Positions 15,296 to 20,504 of a DNA stretch of 20,504 nucleotides are shown here, piece by piece (the first letter of the stretch is position 1; every line of letters starts with the position of its first letter). Both the position numbers and the translations under genes were made by a program. The stretch lies in the NCBI GenBank assembly GCA_030145015.1, contig JAQYWI010000098.1, positions 1 to 20,504 on the forward strand. The letters are read 5' to 3'. The stretch is from Desulfobacterales bacterium (lineage in GTDB: Bacteria; Desulfobacterota; Desulfobacteria; Desulfobacterales; JAHEIW01). Under the pieces are notes generated by a model, which worked only from the letters and a program-made list of their open reading frames with translations, did not search any database and had not been told where the DNA came from.

Positions 15296-16510
15296 GTGGA
15301 TTCGAGAAGGATAGATTCTGACAGTATAGTCGATATGGTATTTCATCTGAAATGGAAAAGCGATGCTGCAATTCATACAGAAGGTTACCAGGCCAGCCGG
15401 ATCAACATCTGGCGGGATTATACCCCGCCGTTTCTGCTTGATGCAATGAGAGGCAAACAGGCCGGTGATAGATTAGAAGTGCGCTTTAAGTCAAACAGTG
15501 TTTTGCCTGAGTTGGATGACCGGAACGTATTCCAGATCAAAAGCAATCAGTTTGATCGTCGGCTTACACTGGAAGCGATTGCAGATCCGGCAGTCGGACG
15601 GTTCTATCCCAAGGGCACGCTGAGGTCGGTTGCCGGGGTGTTTAGCGCCAATGTTGAGCCCTTCAGGCTCGTTCACCTCAACAATGGGCACATAATGGTG
15701 GATTTTAATCACCCGTTGGCGGGAAAAGACCTTGTCATTTCCGGAATTGTCGGAAAAGTTGAGAACAAGAAAACCGAGCGGGGCGGCAGCAGTGTCGACT
15801 GGATGGAGGTGTTGACAAATGGTCCCGGCATGCAGGCTAGATGGCAGAACCAACAAACAGACTTCTTTTCTTCAGAAGCATTCAGACGTGACGATGAGAC
15901 GCCGGATACCCTTTTCTATGGTGAGCCGCGCCTGGTGCAGCACATTGATGATACCGCCGCGGAGATGGTTAGAAACACCTATGCGCGGTTTGTGAAAAAC
16001 AATATGGATGTGCTGGATCTGATGAGCAGCTGGCAGTCACATCTCCCGGATAGAATAAAATTCTCGCGTCTTGTGGGGTTGGGGCTCAACGAGCGTGAAC
16101 TGGAAAAAAATACCCGGCTGAGTGAACAGGTGATTCAGGATCTCAATCTAAGTCCTGTTCTGCCATTTGAATCCGATAGCTTTGATGCGGTGGTATGCAC
16201 CGTATCGGTTGAATATCTGACCAAACCACTGGCGATATTTGAAGAGGTTTCCAGGGTGCTGCGAACCGACGGTTATTTCATCGTTACGTTTTCCAATCGC
16301 TGGTTCCCGACCAAGGCAATTAGAATCTGGAAGGAGCTACACGAATTCGAGCGCATGGGGATGGTACTCGAATACTTTATTCGCTCGGGCGGTTTTAAAA
16401 ACCTCCAGACCTATTCGTTTAGGGGCCTGCCACGCCCGCACGATGATAAGTACTTTCCTGATCTGATGCACTCTGATCCTGTGTATGCGGTCTGGGGGCA
16501 AAAAAGGTGA
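15296..16510 (+). CDS. FKBP/SlyD-like domain fused to a class I methyltransferase
   Basis: A 404-residue protein. The GTG start at 15296 has an excellent AAAGGAG site (15283-15289) 6 nt upstream. Residues about 15-155 resemble the SlyD-type FKBP fold, ending in VDFNHPLAGKDLVISGIVGKV (135-155), which parallels 'DGNHPLAGxxLxF' of SlyD. Residues about 220-375 resemble methyltransferase type 11, with FESDSFDAVVCTVSVEYL (291-308) and EEVSRVLRTDGYFIVTFSNRWF (316-337). The glycine-rich SAM motif I is replaced by DVLDLMSSWQSHL (238-250), a variant I associate with a family of predicted methyltransferases. It may be a chaperone-assisted methyltransferase; the substrate is unknown. It stands alone, with a hairpin immediately after its stop. 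Confidence 0.8.
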   Translation: MDSRRIDSDSIVDMVFHLKWKSDAAIHTEGYQASRINIWRDYTPPFLLDAMRGKQAGDRLEVRFKSNSVLPELDDRNVFQIKSNQFDRRLTLEAIADPAVGRFYPKGTLRSVAGVFSANVEPFRLVHLNNGHIMVDFNHPLAGKDLVISGIVGKVENKKTERGGSSVDWMEVLTNGPGMQARWQNQQTDFFSSEAFRRDDETPDTLFYGEPRLVQHIDDTAAEMVRNTYARFVKNNMDVLDLMSSWQSHLPDRIKFSRLVGLGLNERELEKNTRLSEQVIQDLNLSPVLPFESDSFDAVVCTVSVEYLTKPLAIFEEVSRVLRTDGYFIVTFSNRWFPTKAIRIWKELHEFERMGMVLEYFIRSGGFKNLQTYSFRGLPRPHDDKYFPDLMHSDPVYAVWGQKR

Positions 16511-16540
16511 CCCAATTGAGCAAAAGATGCTCAATTGGGT
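16510..16540 (+). terminator. Perfect 13-bp hairpin after the FKBP-methyltransferase gene
   Basis: ACCCAATTGAGCA (16510-16522) and TGCTCAATTGGGT (16528-16540) pair completely around the loop AAAGA, starting on the last base of the stop codon. The following sequence is T-rich (GGTTAATTGTTAATGGTTAT) without a pure T-run. A transcription terminator is the most likely role. Confidence 0.6.
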
Positions 16541-16541
16541 G

Positions 16542-16570
16542 GTTAATTGTTAATGGTTATTTGTTAATTG
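16542..16570. repeat. Short AT-rich direct repeats
   Basis: GTTAATTG occurs at 16542-16549 and again at 16563-16570, with the variant GTTAATGG at 16549-16556 between them. It is a low-complexity intergenic stretch with no evident function. Confidence 0.4.
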
Positions 16571-16667
16571 GTTGAAATACAGGTACAAGCTGACAAGTTT
16601 ACTGCAGCTTAGGAATCTTAGAGGTTGATACTAATGACAGATAATACCACCGATTGGAGTTTAAAAA

Positions 16668-17636
16668 ATGGCCGATAGAATGCTGGGGATATTATTTTTG
16701 ATGGCATTTACTGTCCTGGGATGCACGGGTGTTCCCAAGGGTCTGGAGCCGGTCTCGGATTTTGATGGCGACCGGTACATGGGGAAATGGCATGAAATTG
16801 CGCGGCTGGACCATTCTTTCGAAAGAAATCTCAGCAATGTCAGTGCAATGTACACCGCGAAAGAAAATGGAGAGATTTCAGTTTTGAACCGAGGCTACAA
16901 TGAAAAGTCCGGCAATTGGAAGCAGATAGAGGGCAACGCACGTTTTATTGACCATGAATCCGTTGGGAGTTTGAAGGTATCATTTTTTGGTCCTTTTTAC
17001 GGAGGTTACCATGTCATCGCACTTGATACGGTAAACTACAGCTATGCGATGGTTGCCGGCCCGAGCCTTTCCTACCTTTGGATTTTGTCGAGAACCACCG
17101 CACTGAATGAAGCTATCTATTCAAGACTTGTAAGCAGAGCCGCCGAATTGGGCTTCGATACCACAAAGCTTATACGGGTCAAACACGATCAGACTGCAAA
17201 GATTCTTTTAGCGCAGGGAGAGACAAAAATGTCTTCAAAAGCAGCTAACATGTTTGCCCCATGTCCGGATTCGCCAAACTGTGTGTCTTCGCTGGCAGAG
17301 AACAAAAAGCATTTTGTTGAACCGATCCCCTACCATGGGGAAAAGGCGGTGGCCCAGTATCAACTGCTCGAAATTTTGCATTCATTCAAACGAGCTCACC
17401 TGGTAACGATTGAGGAAAATTATATCCATGCTGAATTTGTTTCTTCCATCTTTCGATTTGTAGACGACGTTGAATTTTATTTTGATACTGCTAAAAAACT
17501 AATTCAAGTGAGATCTGCTTCACGGACAGGTTACTTTGATTTTGGAGTCAACCACCGGAGGGTTGAAGAGATACGAAAACAATTCGATCAGAAAGAAAAA
17601 TATAGCCATGCAGAAAGCAACACAAAAACAGCATAA
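16668..17636 (+). CDS. Lipocalin (Blc-like) lipoprotein fused to a DUF1499 domain
   Basis: A 322-residue protein; ATG at 16668 with GGAG (16656-16659) 8 nt upstream. Residues 1-19 are a lipoprotein signal with lipobox VLGC (Cys19). The bacterial lipocalin Blc domain follows, with the GKWHEIARLDHSFERNL signature (39-55) and a GFDTTKLIRVKHDQ ending near residue 180. Residues about 195-305 are DUF1499 (CPDSPNCVSS, then FRFVDDVEFYF and IQVRSASRTGYFDFGVNHRR). Blc binds lysophospholipids and fatty acids at the outer membrane; DUF1499 function is unknown. The two are usually separate genes. At the junction an intact ribosome site GGGAG (17216-17220) lies 8 nt before an in-frame ATG (17229), so DUF1499 might also be made alone. 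Confidence 0.88.
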   Translation: MADRMLGILFLMAFTVLGCTGVPKGLEPVSDFDGDRYMGKWHEIARLDHSFERNLSNVSAMYTAKENGEISVLNRGYNEKSGNWKQIEGNARFIDHESVGSLKVSFFGPFYGGYHVIALDTVNYSYAMVAGPSLSYLWILSRTTALNEAIYSRLVSRAAELGFDTTKLIRVKHDQTAKILLAQGETKMSSKAANMFAPCPDSPNCVSSLAENKKHFVEPIPYHGEKAVAQYQLLEILHSFKRAHLVTIEENYIHAEFVSSIFRFVDDVEFYFDTAKKLIQVRSASRTGYFDFGVNHRRVEEIRKQFDQKEKYSHAESNTKTA

Positions 17637-17662
17637 CATAAACGAAAATCTAAGTAAGGATA

Positions 17663-17676
17663 AATTCAGCTGAATT
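17663..17676. repeat. 14-bp perfect palindrome AATTCAGCTGAATT
   Basis: The palindrome lies in the short gap between the lipocalin-DUF1499 gene and the ADP-ribosylglycohydrolase fragment. It has no loop, so it fits a protein-binding site better than a terminator. No partner is identifiable. Confidence 0.35.
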
Positions 17677-17700
17677 CTTGGATTGCATCCAAACAAGGTG

Positions 17701-18078
17701 TCAATTCGGCGAGATATCCGATGGCGGATCAATAAGACCCTCGAACCAACGCCGTGGAAATCTTTCCATACCGCAGGACGCCCCCAGAAGCGCGCCTAAA
17801 ACCGAACCGCGCGCGGCATTTTCACCACCCAGGTTGGTGTTGACGATCAGCGCCTGTTCCGGATCATCCAGCCATTTCTTAAAGGGGTGACCCAGCAGGG
17901 GATGGCGCTGAGCTGCGATTTCTTCCAGGATGGCTGCTTTCAGGGAAATCCCGTTGAGTACCTTCAGTAAAATATCAATAACCAATGATCCGGCGGTCTC
18001 CATTTTATAACCGGGATGGGTCAGCGCCAGGTGTGCCATGGCAGCTTCGCGGGCTCTGGTATGAATAGGATCTGTCAT
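17701..18078 (-). pseudogene. C-terminal fragment of an ADP-ribosylglycohydrolase-family protein
   Basis: From the ATG at 18078 (MTDPIHTRAREAAMAHLALT) the frame encodes 125 residues that match only the last part of ADP-ribosylglycohydrolases. PIHTRAREAAMAHLALTHP corresponds to the mid-protein helix. NTNLGGENAARGSVLGALLG corresponds to the conserved C-terminal region, where the catalytic form usually has a 'D-T-D' metal motif; N-T-N stands in its place here. Full-length members are about 300 residues or more, so the N-terminal half and its metal ligands are missing. The open frame extends to 18129 without family similarity, and no ribosome site is visible. It is a 5'-truncated remnant, probably not functional. 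Confidence 0.65.
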
Positions 18079-18245
18079 CGTAAATCTGCCACTTAATCTT
18101 AGAATCAAATTGAAACTCACCCACATCAAACCGATTTTTGGTATGCCGAATCAGAATTGACCGTTAGTCAGAATTTCTGGCCATAGTTGCGGTTATCCAA
18201 TCATGGATAAAGAGTAAGTCCGACCGGTGGCCCCGGCAAGACTCA

Positions 18246-18260
18246 TGATTAAATTAATCA
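18246..18260. promoter_or_regulatory. Palindrome TGATTAA-A-TTAATCA
   Basis: Perfect 7-bp arms around a single central A, in the 281-nt gap (18130-18410) between the glycohydrolase fragment and the MoaD-like gene. It is a possible operator, 60-90 nt upstream of the predicted promoter. The rest of the gap shows nothing that I recognise. Confidence 0.3.
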
Positions 18261-18312
18261 GAGTGATCTTTTTCTTTATACCGAATGGCAGGTTTATACC
18301 GTTATTTTGCCC

Positions 18313-18341
18313 TTAAAGATTGTCTATTGAAATTTTATAAA
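18313..18341 (+). promoter_or_regulatory. Possible promoter of the MoaD-like gene
   Basis: TTAAAG (18313-18318) and TATAAA (18336-18341) are 17 nt apart. The -10 box is good (5 of 6) and the -35 poor (3 of 6). The leader to the ATG at 18411 would be about 60 nt. Confidence 0.3.
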
Positions 18342-18410
18342 AGTGTCTAAGCTTATTAATGAGAGTATTAATTTTTGAAATAACTATTTGAAAAATCGGG
18401 AGACAAAATT

Positions 18411-18647
18411 ATGAAAGTCAATCTAAAATGCTTTTCAAAACTGGTAAACCCAGACACCTGCGATTTTAATGAAAGCACCACCTACGATCTGGACGCGGGC
18501 CATACGGTTAAAGATCTATTACAACGCGCGGGAATTGCTGGTGAAGATGTCAAGATCGCATTCGTAAATAGCCGGATTGTGGATTTAGACACGACCTTGT
18601 CAGAGGGGGATCGGGTCGGGCTGGCCCCGGCCGTTGGAGGGATGTAA
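18411..18647 (+). CDS. MoaD/ThiS-family sulfur-carrier-like protein ending in GGM
   Basis: A 78-residue beta-grasp protein; ATG at 18411 with GGGAG (18398-18402) 8 nt upstream. It has the MoaD/ThiS pattern: an N-terminal strand MKVNLKCFSKL, TVKDLLQRAGI (32-42), VKIAFVNSRIVDLDTTLSEG, then GDRVGLAPAVGGM. Active sulfur carriers end in a free Gly-Gly that is adenylated and thiocarboxylated. Here one extra Met follows GG, so either it must be trimmed or the protein does not act as a carrier. It could serve molybdenum or tungsten pterin synthesis (a molybdoenzyme is encoded at 5666-6709) or another sulfur-transfer route. No MoaE- or E1-like partner is adjacent. DUF2177 follows 63 nt downstream. Confidence 0.85.
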   Translation: MKVNLKCFSKLVNPDTCDFNESTTYDLDAGHTVKDLLQRAGIAGEDVKIAFVNSRIVDLDTTLSEGDRVGLAPAVGGM

Positions 18648-18710
18648 ACCATCGCCACCCATTCTAAAACCACCCACGACAACCAAATGAAAATGGAATA
18701 AGTCTTAGAA

Positions 18711-19118
18711 ATGAATATATCCTATTATCTGAAGCTATACTTGCTTACAGTGCCAGTTTTCTTCGTTATCGATATCACCTGGCTGGGAGTTATCGCCAGG
18801 GGATTCTACCGACGAAATTTGAGCTTTATATTGAGTCCCGATGTAAACTGGGCGGCGGCTATCACTTTTTATCTGGTTTATATTGCTGGTATTATCTTTT
18901 TCGCCGTTCGGCCGGCATTAGCGAGCAACACCCTGCGCGATGCTGCCCTGCTGGGTGGTCTTTTTGGTTTTTTCACCTATGCAACCTACGATTTAACCAA
19001 TATGGCAACGATCAAAGGATGGCCGCTAAAAATTGTTGTGATCGATATTCTTTGGGGGACTTGCCTTTGTATGCTGGTTGCCGGCCTAAGCTTTCTAATT
19101 GCAAAATGGCTGCTATAG
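18711..19118 (+). CDS. DUF2177 family integral membrane protein
   Basis: A 135-residue protein with four hydrophobic segments (about 7-28, 45-63, 74-96, 106-134). Family-typical elements are VFFVIDITWLGVIARGFYRR (16-35), FYLVYIAGIIFF, LGGLFGFFTYATYDLTNMAT (80-99) and VIDILWGTCLC. Function is unknown; related genes are often found near Cfa-like and DUF1295 genes, as in this window. The ribosome site is weak (GGAATAAG upstream). It is convergent with the lipocalin gene at 19259, and the 140-nt gap between them shows no T-tailed hairpin. Confidence 0.85.
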   Translation: MNISYYLKLYLLTVPVFFVIDITWLGVIARGFYRRNLSFILSPDVNWAAAITFYLVYIAGIIFFAVRPALASNTLRDAALLGGLFGFFTYATYDLTNMATIKGWPLKIVVIDILWGTCLCMLVAGLSFLIAKWLL

Positions 19119-19258
19119 ACCGGTAACCGGAACGCCGTGACGGATGGAATAACGACTGCAAAGCCGGCCCTGATGTCGTGGTTTTCACCGTTGAGAACAG
19201 GCCTTCCTTAACTAAAGACTGCGTTGATAACCAGGAAAGAGGTTGCCCAATGAACCGC

Positions 19259-19783
19259 TCATGGTGCATGGGGAACTTTACTAATATTTTCTATGTTGTA
19301 GTCCTGTTCCTGGAGAAATTTTAATATTTCCTCATATTCATCAGCGGGAATCGTTTTCTCTCGCGCCATGATCCAGACGTAATCTCTTTTGGTGCGCCCG
19401 ATCACAGTTTGAGAGTAGTCCTCTGAGAGAAAGATGATTTTGTATTCGGCCTTGAATGGCCAGATAAACTGCATCCCCCAGACGGCATTGGAGCCTTTAT
19501 CCCGGACGTACCCACGCGCATGATATTTCTTCAGTGGTCCATCAAAACTTCCTTTATTGAATTTAAAAGTGGTCGCCACGGTTCCATCATCATCAAGCCG
19601 GTAGGATTCAATGGCATTGAAGGCATCCTTTTCGATAAATGTCGGAATACTGGCAATGACGTACCAGTCTCCCATGAAACGATTCAGGTCAACCTTATCG
19701 ACAGTGTGGATCGGTTTCATTGTTTGACACCCGCTGAGCACTAGTAATAATACAGACAAAAAAGTTATTCCAACAAAACGCAC
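19259..19783 (-). CDS. blc: Blc-like lipocalin lipoprotein
   Basis: The preferred start is GTG at 19783, because GAAAGGA (complement of 19791-19796 core) lies 7 nt upstream and the result is a compact lipoprotein signal, MRFVGITFLSVLLLVLSGC, with Cys19. An alternative ATG at 19810 directly follows the stop of the upstream gene (TAAATG) and would add 9 residues. The mature 156 residues show the lipocalin signature FMGDWYVIASIPTFIEKDA, then KGSNAVWGMQFIWPFKAEYK, YSQTVIGRTKRDYVWIMARE, and the Blc ending LKFLQEQDYNIENI. It should sit in the outer membrane and bind fatty acids or lysophospholipids. It pairs with the chalcone-isomerase-like gene immediately upstream. Confidence 0.9.
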   Translation of the reverse strand: MRFVGITFLSVLLLVLSGCQTMKPIHTVDKVDLNRFMGDWYVIASIPTFIEKDAFNAIESYRLDDDGTVATTFKFNKGSFDGPLKKYHARGYVRDKGSNAVWGMQFIWPFKAEYKIIFLSEDYSQTVIGRTKRDYVWIMAREKTIPADEYEEILKFLQEQDYNIENISKVPHAP

Positions 19784-19810
19784 GATGACATCCTTTCTAT
19801 GCTTTAGCAT

Positions 19811-20380
19811 TTAGCGGTCCCCTAAAATCTGCTCTTTAAATGAGCTGTTGATCGGTTCAGGACCCAGCCATATGGAAAAAACGGCAGCGGCAAAGTCCGC
19901 CCCTTCTATTAACCCCTTGGGTTCACCATTCAGGGCGAGTTCGGTTCCTCTACCCGGGATGTAGGTCAGCGAGTAACGATCCCCCGGTTTGACATCCTGA
20001 TACAGAGAATTGTGAAAGTCGATTTTGGGGCGCAAATGACTGAAGGTTTCGGCATCAACATTTTTGGCGATACTTTTATCGGTCGCCGGGCCGAAATCCT
20101 TGCCCTTTATCGAGCGGAAATATTCTAGTTCTATTCGTTTGGCCGTATCGGCTAAGACATCATCGATTGAGGCCCCGTCCTCCAAATAAAGGGCACCGGT
20201 GTAAGCTTTAAACCCCCAATACCGCAGCAGTCCTGCACCGGTTAGCCGCAGTTTGGTATTGCCGGCAGCGTAGCTGTCCTCAAAGTAGATCCCTTCAACT
20301 TCAGCGGCATGACCGGGTACAGCAAATATGCTGAAAAAAAGATATGAAAGGATGTAAAATTTCAGTGCTCTGCGTTTCAT
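19811..20380 (-). CDS. Secreted chalcone-isomerase-like protein
   Basis: A 189-residue protein; ATG at 20380 with GAGG 6 nt upstream. Residues 1-26 form a signal peptide (MKRR, hydrophobic core, cleavage around VPGHA-AE). The mature part follows the chalcone-isomerase-like fold (Chalcone_3 type). It has LRLTGAGLLRYWGFKAYTGALYLED (43-67), ELEYFRSIKGKDF (89-101), then KPGDRYSLTYIPGRGTELALNG and FSIWLGPEPINSSFKEQILG at the end, where the last motif is characteristic. Bacterial members are periplasmic and are not flavonoid enzymes; fatty-acid binding is the function known for related plant proteins. The stop abuts the lipocalin gene, so they form an operon. The region to 20504 holds its upstream sequence without a clear promoter. 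Confidence 0.88.
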   Translation of the reverse strand: MKRRALKFYILSYLFFSIFAVPGHAAEVEGIYFEDSYAAGNTKLRLTGAGLLRYWGFKAYTGALYLEDGASIDDVLADTAKRIELEYFRSIKGKDFGPATDKSIAKNVDAETFSHLRPKIDFHNSLYQDVKPGDRYSLTYIPGRGTELALNGEPKGLIEGADFAAAVFSIWLGPEPINSSFKEQILGDR

Positions 20381-20504
20381 TTATTGCCTCATAGAATAAC
20401 GTTAATGCCCACGGCCGTAATGAAGGGCCTACTCTATATGGAATTCGGGCTAACAACTGGTTATGGGATTAATTGGCCATAAACTATCCTATTAAATAGT
20501 CTGC

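Noticed and set aside
18130..18410. Molybdenum-cofactor or other riboswitch upstream of the MoaD-like gene
   Set aside because: No conserved riboswitch core could be recognised; only a palindrome and a weak promoter are visible.
19119..19258. Possible small gene or terminator in the gap between DUF2177 and the lipocalin
   Set aside because: A plus-strand frame is open but has no start signals or known motif, and no T-tailed hairpin is seen.

Overview
The window is bacterial chromosomal DNA of moderate G+C content. Its gene content suggests a sulfate-reducing or related deltaproteobacterium (Desulfobacterales-like). The hints are a fused gamma/alpha KorA with KorB, a PAS-LuxR regulator without a receiver domain, a MoaD-like protein ending in GGM, and short degenerate intergenic repeats. 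This placement is inference from family composition; no marker gene is present.

Layout. Positions 1-1535 hold two small membrane proteins (+) and a small cysteine-rich protein (-). Positions 1554-2790 are gene-poor and eroded: they contain the 3' half of a tRNA-Pro (possible att scar) and the C-terminal remnant of an IS5-type transposase. Positions 2791-5156 form a (+) operon of a 48-residue membrane ORF, a GPH-type MFS transporter and a DUF1295 protein. It is followed at 5153-5331 by the beginnings of two lost genes, a second Cfa-like methyltransferase and a CydA-like oxidase subunit, and then a hypothetical gene. Next come a sulfite-oxidase-like molybdoenzyme (-) and, divergently, a 2-oxoacid:ferredoxin oxidoreductase (korA-korB, +) with a recognisable promoter containing a palindrome. 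From 13939 down to 9491 (-) lies an operon: acyl desaturase, FAD amine-oxidase-like protein (COG2907), DUF1365 and Cfa-family methyltransferase. A PAS-LuxR regulator is divergent from it at 14204. To the right are an FKBP-methyltransferase fusion, a lipocalin-DUF1499 fusion, a 5'-truncated ADP-ribosylglycohydrolase fragment (-), a MoaD/ThiS-like protein, a DUF2177 membrane protein, and a (-) pair of chalcone-isomerase-like protein and Blc lipocalin.

How they fit together. MFS, DUF1295, COG2907, DUF1365, Cfa, Blc lipocalin and chalcone-isomerase-like proteins recur together in many proteobacteria. In Rhodobacter relatives some of these genes belong to the singlet-oxygen/RpoE-ChrR response, and Cfa-related methylases there make methylated and furan fatty acids. 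Here the set is joined by an O2-dependent desaturase and a LuxR-type regulator, and no ChrR/RpoE is seen in the window. The best reading is a membrane-lipid remodelling island of about 17 kb for oxidant or oxygen exposure. It has partly decayed: the second methylase and the bd-type oxidase survive only as 5' stubs. The Cfa copy lacks two residues of the E. coli bicarbonate site, so its product may not be a cyclopropane.
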